Below, one piece after another: positions 1-4,882 of a DNA stretch of 5,792 nucleotides. A program made the translations under genes and the position numbers. Location: NCBI GenBank assembly GCA_944325295.1, contig CALUZL010000136.1:1-5792 (forward strand), written 5' to 3'. Source of the stretch: an uncultured Erysipelotrichaceae bacterium. GTDB lineage: Bacteria; Bacillota_I; Bacilli_A; Erysipelotrichales; Erysipelotrichaceae. A model generated the notes under the pieces. The model made no database searches, was not told the DNA's origin, and worked only from the letters and a program-made list of their open reading frames with translations. Each line of letters starts with the position of its first letter. The first letter of the stretch is position 1.

Positions 1-72
1 AAAGAGGTCCTCAAGGTTGGCTTTCGGATATTTTTTGAGCTGATCTAAAAGTTGTCTTTTGATCTCAGACAT
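1..72 (-). CDS. Uncharacterised protein, N-terminal 24 codons only
   Basis: This is the 5' end of a gene that leaves the window at base 1. It starts at an ATG at 72 and reads MSEIKRQLLDQLKKYPKANL followed by EDLF, with no stop. The start codon lies inside the last codons of the ECF S-component gene (overlap 65-72, 8 bp), which implies translational coupling and a shared transcript. A weak Shine-Dalgarno (GTGAG) lies about 9 nt upstream. The visible part is a short, charged, probably helical segment with no signal peptide or membrane span. The 'LKKYPK...EDL' opening is reminiscent of uncharacterised clostridial proteins, but I do not assign a family. Being next to a vitamin-transport subunit hints at a related salvage role, which is inference only. 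Confidence 0.7.
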   Translation of the reverse strand, partial: MSEIKRQLLDQLKKYPKANLEDLF

Positions 73-604
73 TCAAGCCGCTCACTTTCATTTTTCTGAT
101 GATCATTACTAAAAGCGGGATGATGACGATCTGCAAGATGATGCCCGGGATCGCACTGCCGATCGCACCGGCGTAAAAGGCTGCCAGGGTGAAGGTATTA
201 TTAGTGATACTCATGCACAAAAACATGGCAAGGCCCCAAACGATGCGTCCCAAGACCATCGCGATCAAAAGGGTCAGGTAGATATTGAGCTTATTTTTGG
301 GCATTATCTTATAAAAGTAGCCTGAGAAAGCGCCATAGGCCATAAGTTCAAAAGCCATGCAAAGAGCGGTCGGGAAAAAGGGCGGCATGCCTAAAAGAAG
401 TGACCTTGAAAGCGGGGCTAAAAAACCGACTAAAAGACCATAGGGCCAGCCACAGATAAAGCCACAAAGGATCACCGGGATGTGCATCGGCAAAAGCATC
501 GAGCCGATCTGGGGGATCTGGCCGGTGAAAAAAGGCAAAATGAAAGCTAAAGCCAAAAACAGGGCTGAGACGGTTATCCTTAAGATGCGATCATGATTAT
601 TCAT
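65..604 (-). CDS. ECF transporter S component (substrate-binding membrane subunit)
   Basis: A 179-residue, very hydrophobic protein whose length and pattern fit S components of energy-coupling factor (ECF) importers. These subunits bind a vitamin or other micronutrient in the membrane and dock onto a shared EcfT/EcfA module, which is not in this window. About five or six membrane spans are visible: residues 9-28, 36-52, 54-72, 80-99, 108-131 and 142-170. In the first helix A14-LFL-A18 fits the AxxxA motif by which S components contact EcfT. The loop around residues 35-50 (SMLLPMHIPVILCGF) is typical of the general ECF S family. The ligand cannot be named: no FolT-, RibU-, ThiT- or BioY-specific motif is recognisable to me. 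A good Shine-Dalgarno, AAAGGA, lies 6 nt before the ATG at 604. The gene has its own promoter and structured leader and overlaps the following gene by 8 bp. Confidence 0.9.
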   Translation of the reverse strand: MNNHDRILRITVSALFLALAFILPFFTGQIPQIGSMLLPMHIPVILCGFICGWPYGLLVGFLAPLSRSLLLGMPPFFPTALCMAFELMAYGAFSGYFYKIMPKNKLNIYLTLLIAMVLGRIVWGLAMFLCMSITNNTFTLAAFYAGAIGSAIPGIILQIVIIPLLVMIIRKMKVSGLNV

Positions 605-694
605 AACTGTTCCTTTCCGGTCGATGAAGATCTCTTCTGAGCACTAATCGTTACCTAAAAGACTTCTGTCTTGGCGATGCTTTTCTAAGCAACT
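605..694 (-). promoter_or_regulatory. Structured 5' leader of the ECF S gene with three AGAA-loop hairpins
   Basis: From the predicted transcription start near 694 to the ATG there are about 90 untranslated nucleotides. Read on the minus strand they contain three hairpins, each closing an AGAA loop: 691-678 (TGCTT/AAGCA, 5 bp), 672-659 (AAGAC/GTCTT, 5 bp) and 641-632 (CTC/GAG, 3 bp). A further GAAG/CTTC pairing is possible around 636-625. S-component genes are often controlled by riboswitches, so a ligand-sensing leader is conceivable. However, I do not recognise the conserved cores of the TPP, FMN, cobalamin, THF or preQ1 classes, and the stems are short. The hairpins are seen directly; a regulatory function is inferred. 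Confidence 0.35.
611..616 (-). promoter_or_regulatory. Ribosome binding site of the ECF S-component gene
   Basis: On the minus strand AAAGGA is followed by six bases and then the ATG at 604. This is a standard Firmicutes Shine-Dalgarno and supports that start. It lies just downstream of the small hairpins in the leader, so structural changes there could influence its accessibility. Confidence 0.8.
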
Positions 695-700
695 ATTAGT

Positions 701-729
701 TTTATAGCATTTTCTTTAAAGAGCGTCAA
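701..729 (-). promoter_or_regulatory. Sigma-A/sigma-70 type promoter for the ECF S-component unit
   Basis: On the minus strand TTGACG (729-724) and TATAAA (706-701) are separated by exactly 17 bp. That is five of six matches to the -35 consensus and five of six to the -10 consensus. Transcription would begin near 694, giving a leader of about 90 nt. The -35 hexamer contains the TGA stop of the upstream DUF3842 gene, so the promoter begins inside that gene's last codon. It makes the ECF unit independent of the MATE-DUF3842 transcript. Confidence 0.75.
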
Positions 730-738
730 TCGCTCTTT
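718..738 (-). terminator. 8-bp hairpin at the end of the DUF3842 gene, possible weak terminator
   Basis: AAAGAGCG at 718-725 and CGCTCTTT at 731-738 form a perfect 8-bp inverted repeat with a 5-nt loop. It spans the last codons and stop of the DUF3842 gene. As a minus-strand RNA hairpin the 3' arm ends in CUUU and is followed by an A-rich stretch rather than a U-tract, so it is a poor intrinsic terminator. It may slow polymerase, protect the 3' end, or act as DNA in the overlapping -35 region. Confidence 0.35.
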
Positions 739-1157
739 GGTTTATCGATAGAGCCAATGTACTCTTCAAGCTTTACCAGTGCATCTTCGATGAGCTCTTT
801 GGTGTTTACATCCCTGATGCCGGCAATGAGGTTATCACAACGGTTGATGGGGATGAGGATCCGCAATGCCTGAGCTTTCGAGACAGCGTTAGCCATCTTA
901 TCACTTATCTCGCCATAGAGCGAATCGGCGATGACGATCCCGATCGGTCCGATGATCACATCGGCACTTTTGGCATTGACAAGTACCGGATTTTCACCGG
1001 TCGCACCAATGTCGGCACCGGCTTTAAGCATGGCTGAAGTGGCGATCGCATTAGTTCCGATCGCTGTTATTGATACGTTTTTAAATTTGGCCTTTACAGC
1101 TTTGACAAGCTGGGCGCCAAGCTGGCCACCATGGCCATCGATTATCAAGATGTTCAT
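726..1157 (-). CDS. DUF3842 family protein
   Basis: This 143-residue soluble protein matches the DUF3842 family as I recall it, a Firmicutes family of unknown function and about this length. Visible family features are an N-terminal beta strand running into a glycine-rich turn (IDGHGG, residues 6-11), which resembles the phosphate-binding turn of a Rossmann-like fold. Next come GTNAIATSAMLKAGAD (34-49), GATGENP (51-57), the GPIGI segment (70-74) and an INRC motif (104-107). There is no signal peptide and no membrane span. The start at 1157 is supported by GAGG at 1167-1164, six bases upstream, which overlaps the TGA of the MATE gene; the two genes are therefore probably translationally coupled. 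No reaction is known. A nucleotide-binding role is only suggested by the glycine-rich turn. Confidence 0.88.
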   Translation of the reverse strand: MNILIIDGHGGQLGAQLVKAVKAKFKNVSITAIGTNAIATSAMLKAGADIGATGENPVLVNAKSADVIIGPIGIVIADSLYGEISDKMANAVSKAQALRILIPINRCDNLIAGIRDVNTKELIEDALVKLEEYIGSIDKPKSD

Positions 1158-1163
1158 TTATTG

Positions 1164-1167
1164 CCTC
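1164..1167 (-). promoter_or_regulatory. Ribosome binding site of the DUF3842 gene, inside the MATE stop codon
   Basis: On the minus strand GAGG lies six bases before the ATG at 1157 and uses the last two bases of the MATE gene's TGA (1168-1166). Ribosomes finishing MATE are placed directly on this site, which fixes the start and suggests coupled translation. Confidence 0.65.
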
Positions 1168-2500
1168 ACATGTAGTTATATACTTTTCGCTTATTAAAGA
1201 TGAAACCAAAGGTCACAAATAGAGCCATGATCTCTGCAGCACTGATCGCCAGCCAGATCCCGTTGATGTCAAGAAATAGCGGTAAGATAAGGATCGCTCC
1301 GACCTGAAAGACAAGCGTGCGCAAAAAAGAGATGAGGGCTGAGATAAGACCGTTATTTAAAGCGGTGAAAAAGGCTGAACCGAAGATGTTGAATCCGGAG
1401 AAGAGATAGGATAGCGAATAGAGACTGAGACCGCTTGTCGTCAGGGCACAAAGAGTTTCATCATAACCGGTAAAGAGTTTAGCCAAAAACGGTGCCGAGA
1501 GGATGCCGACAGTGGTCATGATCACCCCGACAAAAGCGGTAATGGTCAAAGACTTTTTAAAGATGTTCTTGAGCTCATCATTATTCTTGGCGCCGTAGTT
1601 GAAAGAGACGATCGGACTTGAGCCGGTCGCATAGCCAAGATAGATCGCGGCAAAGATGAAACAGACATAGGCGATGACGCCATAGGCGGCAACACCATCT
1701 TCCCCAGCCAACTCTAGGAGCTTGTTGTTGTAGAGGATAGTGACGATACTGGCCGAGACATTGCTCATGAGCTCCGAGGAGCCGTTGGTCATGGCTTTGA
1801 CTAAAAAGGCACCATGGAAACGAGTTTTTGTCAGGTGCAGGTTCGTATCGTTGAAACTGCTCAAAAAGTATAAGACAGGCACAAAACCGCCGATGAATTG
1901 GGAGATGATCGTTGCGATCGCTGCCCCAGCCAAGCCCCAGTTCAAGACAGCTACAAAAAGGGCGTCAAGGACGATGTTGGTGCAGCCGGCAAAGACGACG
2001 ACAAAAAGGGAAAGCTTTGGTCTTTCGGCGACGACAAAGAACACTTGAAACAAGTACTGCAACATAAAAAACGGCAGTCCGATGAGCATTATCCGCCCAT
2101 AGGTCACACAATGGCCCAGCATCTGCTCGGTCGCCTTTAAAAACAGGGCGATCTCTTCGATGAAGATCTGGCCGCAGACCACAAAGACACTTCCCAGTAT
2201 AAAAGTAAAATAAACGGTAAACGCAAAGTATTCATTGGCGCGTTTTTTATTGTTTTCGCCAAGGGTCTTGGCAACGATGGCACTGCCGCCGCTGCCCATC
2301 ATAAAACCGATGGCACCGATGATCATAAAGACCGGATAGATGAGGTTAAGAGCGGCAAAGGGCGTCTTGCCGGCAAAATTGGATACGAAAAGACCATCGA
2401 CGATCGAATAGATGCTGGTGAAGATCGTGGTGATGATCGATGGCAAGACAAAACGGAACAGTTTCGAATAGGTGAAGTGTTCATGTAGACCAATACGCAT
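1166..2500 (-). CDS. MATE family multidrug/metabolite exporter
   Basis: A 444-residue polytopic membrane protein of usual MATE length, with about 12 membrane spans in two homologous halves. MATE proteins export cationic drugs or metabolites in exchange for Na+ or H+. Diagnostic stretches include FTSIYSIVDGLFVSNFAG (residues 27-44), in which Asp35 corresponds to the conserved cation-binding acidic residue of helix 1. Others are GSGGSAIVAKTLGE (69-82), AERP (158-161), TNIVLDALFV...GLAGAAIAT (174-197) and GSSPIVSFNYGAKNNDEL (293-310). The ATG at 2500 is the only reasonable start: an in-frame TAA lies just upstream and the next Met is inside a helix. Unusually, no Shine-Dalgarno precedes it; a TAAAAT box ends six bases before the ATG, which would suit a leaderless mRNA. 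It is followed by DUF3842 at 8 bp and is divergent from the ATP synthase operon. The substrate is unknown. Confidence 0.95.
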   Translation of the reverse strand: MRIGLHEHFTYSKLFRFVLPSIITTIFTSIYSIVDGLFVSNFAGKTPFAALNLIYPVFMIIGAIGFMMGSGGSAIVAKTLGENNKKRANEYFAFTVYFTFILGSVFVVCGQIFIEEIALFLKATEQMLGHCVTYGRIMLIGLPFFMLQYLFQVFFVVAERPKLSLFVVVFAGCTNIVLDALFVAVLNWGLAGAAIATIISQFIGGFVPVLYFLSSFNDTNLHLTKTRFHGAFLVKAMTNGSSELMSNVSASIVTILYNNKLLELAGEDGVAAYGVIAYVCFIFAAIYLGYATGSSPIVSFNYGAKNNDELKNIFKKSLTITAFVGVIMTTVGILSAPFLAKLFTGYDETLCALTTSGLSLYSLSYLFSGFNIFGSAFFTALNNGLISALISFLRTLVFQVGAILILPLFLDINGIWLAISAAEIMALFVTFGFIFNKRKVYNYM

Positions 2501-2506
2501 GCAATT

Positions 2507-2535
2507 ATTTTATTAAACTTTATTTATAAAGACAA
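2507..2535 (-). promoter_or_regulatory. Candidate promoter of the MATE-DUF3842 unit (possible leaderless start)
   Basis: On the minus strand TTGTCT (2535-2530) and TAAAAT (2512-2507) are 17 bp apart. Six bases then separate the -10 box from the ATG at 2500, so transcription would begin at or next to the start codon. No purine-rich ribosome site exists in the gap, which agrees with a leaderless transcript. A start farther upstream is not excluded. The -35 box overlaps the spacer palindrome by two bases and lies inside the opposing promoter. Confidence 0.45.
2518..2531. promoter_or_regulatory. Operator-like palindrome in the divergent spacer
   Basis: CTTTAT-TT-ATAAAG is a perfect 6-bp inverted repeat with a 2-bp centre. 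It lies near the middle of the 53-bp spacer between the MATE gene and the ATP synthase operon. It covers the candidate plus-strand -35 region (2519-2524) and touches the minus-strand -35. The position suits a repressor or activator acting on both directions, but AT-rich spacers produce such palindromes by chance and no matching regulator is visible. Confidence 0.3.
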
Positions 2536-2547
2536 GGAAGTTAAAAT
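2519..2547 (+). promoter_or_regulatory. Candidate promoter of the ATP synthase operon
   Basis: A TAAAAT -10 box at 2542-2547 is preceded at 17 bp by a poor -35 (TTTATT, 2519-2524). The box ends six bases before the atpI ATG. An AAGGAAG purine run (2534-2540) is 13 bases from the ATG, too far for a good Shine-Dalgarno, and would not be transcribed from this promoter. The main start may instead lie upstream, inside the MATE gene. Confidence 0.35.
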
Positions 2548-2553
2548 AGTATC

Positions 2554-2892
2554 ATGATCACAAGCGGCATCAAGGCTTATCGCAAAAGCATCGTCATCAA
2601 TATCATCCTGTCTTTATTGGCCCTCGGTTTTGGGGTCAATGTGAGTTGCGGTATCTTGCTATCAACGCTGGTCTATTTTATCTACCTTTGGACCCTTGAC
2701 TATGGTATAACCAAGGCCTTCAATGACCGCGACAATAAAAGCGTCGTGATCGTGTTAGTATTTGATACGATCTTCTTTGGTCTGCTGTTGCTTCTCGGTT
2801 TTATCTTAGACGATATTTTTTCACTAATAGGTATATTAATAGGGGTCTTTTCGTGTAAAATATTATATGTTATGGGAGTAATAAGGGGATGA
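2554..2892 (+). CDS. atpI: AtpI-like ATP synthase assembly protein
   Basis: A 112-residue membrane protein at the head of the ATP synthase operon, in the position and of the size expected for AtpI (ATP synthase protein I). AtpI helps assemble the c-ring and has been linked to Mg2+ handling in some bacteria. Four hydrophobic segments are visible at about residues 12-30, 32-50, 64-85 and 89-108, with a charged loop (NDRDNK, 57-62) between the second and third. Sequence conservation in this family is low, so the call rests mostly on position, size and topology. The ATG at 2554 is forced by an in-frame TAA at 2542-2544. The spacing to the nearest purine run is long. The stop overlaps the atpB start in an ATGA arrangement (2889-2892), which indicates coupled translation. 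Confidence 0.78.
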   Translation: MITSGIKAYRKSIVINIILSLLALGFGVNVSCGILLSTLVYFIYLWTLDYGITKAFNDRDNKSVVIVLVFDTIFFGLLLLLGFILDDIFSLIGILIGVFSCKILYVMGVIRG

Positions 2893-3593
2893 CGCTACAT
2901 ATCACCATTCAAAAAGAGATAGTGTCCTTAGTCGTCGTGGCTTTGGTCATCTGCTTTGGTTGTGTCCTTGTCGGAAACAAGATCAAAAAAGCTGATCCGC
3001 TGGCTAAACCAGGAGGGGTCGTGCTTTTGGCTTTGTGGTTTGTCGACCTCATCGACAATCAGGTCCTGACGATCGTCAGAAACCGCTTTGTCAAAAATCT
3101 GGCTCCGTATATCGGGACTCTTTGCCTGTTTCTCTTTTTGAGCAATATCTTAGGTCTTTTCGGTTTCAATCCCCCGACCATGAATTACAGCGTAACGCTT
3201 TCTTTAGCTTTGATAACCTGGATCATGATCCAGTTCAATGCGATCCGCGACAACGGTATCGGCAGTTATATCCACGGCTTCTTTGAGCCTATCTTTCCCT
3301 TTGTCGTGCCGAACATCTTCGGTAAGATCGCACCGCTCATCTCGATGTCGATCCGTCTTTTCGGCAATATTCTTTCCGGCTCGATCATCATGAGCGTCAT
3401 CTACAGCGGCTGCATGTTTTTGTCCGATCTTTTATTGGGTCTATTCAATGTCAGCGGCTTCAATCTTTTCGGCATCGTCATCGCGCCCTTTTTCCATGCG
3501 TACTTTGATGTCTTTGCCGGTTTTATCCAGATGTTTATCTTTATATCACTAACGATGGTGTTTATATCCAATGAATTAAAAGAGGATGAATAG
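2889..3593 (+). CDS. atpB: F0F1 ATP synthase subunit a
   Basis: The stator subunit of F0 that provides the ion half-channels next to the rotating c-ring. It has 234 residues with several hydrophobic helices at about 11-30, 72-93, 101-118, 131-175 and 188-228. The essential arginine is seen as Arg156 in ISMSIRLFGNILSG (151-164), the hallmark of the family. The C-terminal helix carries the other signature, HAYFDVFAGFIQMFIFISLT (203-222), with His203 and Gln214 at conserved positions. The PYIGTLCLFLFLSNILGLFG stretch (73-92) is also typical. GGGAG at 2874-2878 lies 10 bases before the ATG, and the start overlaps the atpI stop by 4 bp. With subunit c showing Na+ ligands, this channel probably passes Na+; subunit a itself does not tell the ion apart by eye. 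Confidence 0.98.
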   Translation: MTLHITIQKEIVSLVVVALVICFGCVLVGNKIKKADPLAKPGGVVLLALWFVDLIDNQVLTIVRNRFVKNLAPYIGTLCLFLFLSNILGLFGFNPPTMNYSVTLSLALITWIMIQFNAIRDNGIGSYIHGFFEPIFPFVVPNIFGKIAPLISMSIRLFGNILSGSIIMSVIYSGCMFLSDLLLGLFNVSGFNLFGIVIAPFFHAYFDVFAGFIQMFIFISLTMVFISNELKEDE

Positions 3594-3597
3594 GAGG
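3592..3597 (+). promoter_or_regulatory. Strong consensus ribosome binding site of atpE
   Basis: A perfect AGGAGG overlaps the atpB stop codon (TAG, 3591-3593) and sits eight bases before the atpE ATG, followed by a T/A-rich spacer. It is the strongest Shine-Dalgarno in the window. This fits the need for about ten or more c subunits per complex from a single-copy gene in a polycistronic message. Confidence 0.9.
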
Positions 3598-3605
3598 TTT
3601 TAATT

Positions 3606-3842
3606 ATGGATGTAGGAACAGGACTTATTGCGATCGGTGCCGGTATATCAGTATTCACCGGTTTCTCAACAGGTATCGGACAGGGTTATGCCGCGGCTAA
3701 GGCGGTCGAAGCTGTCGGAAAAAATCCGGAAGCTGCATCCCAGATAAGAACGATGTTGATCGTCGGTTGTGCGGTCGCCGAGACTTGTGCGATCTATGGT
3801 ATGCTCATCGCCTTTATCATCGTATTCGTACTTGGAGCTTAA
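3606..3842 (+). CDS. atpE: F0F1 ATP synthase subunit c (probable Na+-binding type)
   Basis: A 78-residue two-helix hairpin that forms the rotor ring. Helix 1 spans about 4-29, the polar loop KNPEAA is at 39-44, and helix 2 is at 50-76. The essential carboxylate is Glu59. By ungapped alignment with the Ilyobacter tartaricus c subunit as I recall it (offset 6), Gln26, Val57, Glu59, Thr60 and Tyr64 match the Na+ ligands Gln32, Val63, Glu65, Ser66 (here Thr) and Tyr70. The residue matching Thr67 is Cys61. The glycine packing motif of helix 1 (GxGxGxGxG) is present as G19-x-S21-x-G23-x-G25-x-G27, with Ser at the second position. A perfect AGGAGG lies 8 nt upstream, 12 bp separate it from atpB, and atpF follows after 3 bp. 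Confidence 0.98.
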   Translation: MDVGTGLIAIGAGISVFTGFSTGIGQGYAAAKAVEAVGKNPEAASQIRTMLIVGCAVAETCAIYGMLIAFIIVFVLGA

Positions 3843-3845
3843 TAG

Positions 3846-4367
3846 ATGAATATTGAAGTTGATGTTGCATCTCAACTTTTTCCCAATCCGTTTACGATGG
3901 CTTTTACGCTGCTTGTAACGGGTGTATTGTTTTTCTTTGTTTATAAGTTCTTATGGGGACCGTCAAGAGAGCTTTTGGCCAAGCGTCAGGCTTACTATGA
4001 TGAAAAAGTCACCGGTGCTGATCAGATGAATGAAGAGGCCAGCCGCAATCTTAAAGAATCCAAAGAAGCTATTGCTAAGGCTGATAAACTGGCCCAAGAG
4101 ATCAGACAGAGTGCCAAGAGTGAAGCTTTAGCGATCCGGGACGATATCGTCGATGACGCTAAACGGCAGGCTGATGACTATATCCAAAGAGCCAAAGAAC
4201 GGATGGAAAAAGAGAAAAAAGAGCTCAAGGCCGATATCAACGAGCAGATCGTCGATGTCGCTTTGGCAGCCAGTGAAAAACTCATCGGCTCCAAAGATGT
4301 CACAAGGCAAGACAAAGAGGCTATCGAGCGCTTTATCGAGGAGATAGACCATGAATCCCGTCAGTGA
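3846..4367 (+). CDS. atpF: F0F1 ATP synthase subunit b
   Basis: The peripheral-stalk subunit, 173 residues, which holds the F1 head still against the rotor. One membrane anchor lies at about residues 15-36. The family-typical junction KFLWGPSRELLAKRQ (34-48) follows it. Then comes a long, charged, helical region (about 40-155) rich in Ala, Lys, Glu and Arg, which is the expected right-handed coiled-coil dimerisation domain. The C-terminal part (VDVALAASEKLIGSKD, 136-151) resembles the segment that binds subunit delta. GGAG at 3834-3837, inside the end of atpE, is eight bases from the ATG at 3846. The last 17 bases overlap the start of atpH. Only one b-type gene is seen, as usual for non-photosynthetic bacteria. 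Confidence 0.97.
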   Translation: MNIEVDVASQLFPNPFTMAFTLLVTGVLFFFVYKFLWGPSRELLAKRQAYYDEKVTGADQMNEEASRNLKESKEAIAKADKLAQEIRQSAKSEALAIRDDIVDDAKRQADDYIQRAKERMEKEKKELKADINEQIVDVALAASEKLIGSKDVTRQDKEAIERFIEEIDHESRQ

Positions 4368-4878
4368 AAAATGGGCTACGGCACTTTTGGAAGTAGCCGA
4401 CGCGGATGATAAATTGAATACTTTAAAAGATGAGATCACAGATATCACACCTTATTTTGATAGTGATTTTTTAAGACTTTTGAAAAGTCGAAAGATAACC
4501 AAGGACACAAAGAAGAGCATCGTCAGGGAAGCTTTTAAAAGCACCGACAGACTTCTTCAAAACTTTATCTGTTTGCTTATCGACATGGATCGAATCGCAA
4601 ACGTAAAGATGATCTTTAAAGATTTTGTCCGTTTGGCGAATATGCGGCTTGGCATAACTGAAATAGTGATCATAAGTGCCCGGCCTTTGGCTCAAGACAG
4701 TCTTAAGAGGCTGTCGCAAGCTTTGATAAAGAAAGTAAATGGTCCGATAGCGATCGAAGAGAGGATCGACGAGAGTCTGATATCGGGCATTAAAGTGATA
4801 ATGGGTGCTAAGGTCATCGATGTCAGCATGCAAAGAAAGATAGCTGATATGCGCAAGACCTTGCTTGAAAGTTGGTGA
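4351..4878 (+). CDS. atpH: F0F1 ATP synthase subunit delta
   Basis: A soluble 175-residue subunit that caps the F1 head and joins it to the b stalk (the OSCP equivalent). The N-terminal helical domain (about 1-105) contains EKWATALLEVADADDKL (6-22), corresponding to the 'YAKAL' opening of the family, and the FLRLLKSRKITKDTKKSIV stretch (40-58). The C-terminal domain carries the family's best-conserved segment, SLISGIKVIMGAKVIDVSMQRKI (141-163), close to the usual LIGG-I-V-G--V-D-S pattern. The start at 4351 lies inside atpF (17-bp overlap), with GAGGAG at 4338-4343 placed seven bases upstream. The stop TGA forms part of the ribosome site of atpA. Length is normal for the family. Confidence 0.96.
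   Translation: MNPVSEKWATALLEVADADDKLNTLKDEITDITPYFDSDFLRLLKSRKITKDTKKSIVREAFKSTDRLLQNFICLLIDMDRIANVKMIFKDFVRLANMRLGITEIVIISARPLAQDSLKRLSQALIKKVNGPIAIEERIDESLISGIKVIMGAKVIDVSMQRKIADMRKTLLESW
4874..4878 (+). promoter_or_regulatory. Ribosome binding site of atpA, containing the atpH stop
   Basis: GGTGA ends four bases before the atpA ATG at 4883 and can pair with the GGTGA part of the 16S-complementary sequence AAGGAGGTGA. The TGA within it (4876-4878) is the stop codon of atpH, so termination of atpH and initiation of atpA are physically joined. This supports 4883 as the start. Confidence 0.6.
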
Positions 4879-4882
4879 GAAG

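Noticed and set aside
643..700. ACTAAT (643-648) and ATTAGT (695-700) could close the ECF leader hairpins into a three-way junction like a riboswitch
   Set aside because: The 695-700 arm falls between the -10 box and the predicted transcription start, so it would probably not be in the RNA. No known aptamer core is recognisable.
1042..1921. GCGATCGC octamers as HIP1-like elements of cyanobacteria
   Set aside because: All CGATCG sites are in frame NCG-ATC-GNN and fit codon usage. The gene content and operon order are those of Bacillota, not cyanobacteria.
1740..2140. Plus-strand open frames (102 and 80 aa) within the MATE gene, and one (931-1197) opposite the DUF3842 gene
   Set aside because: The minus-strand frames here encode clear MATE and DUF3842 proteins. 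The plus-strand frames give low-complexity, unrecognisable peptides.
2839..2890. AGGGG and GGGGATG runs near the end of atpI as evidence for another small gene or a different atpB start
   Set aside because: The GGGG beside the ATG at 2889 is too close to act as its ribosome site, GGGAG at 2874-2878 serves better, and no separate coding frame with family features is present.
4351..4367. The 17-bp atpF/atpH overlap as a possible frameshift or sequencing error
   Set aside because: Both proteins have normal lengths and intact ends, and atpH has a well-placed GAGGAG. It is an ordinary coupled overlap.
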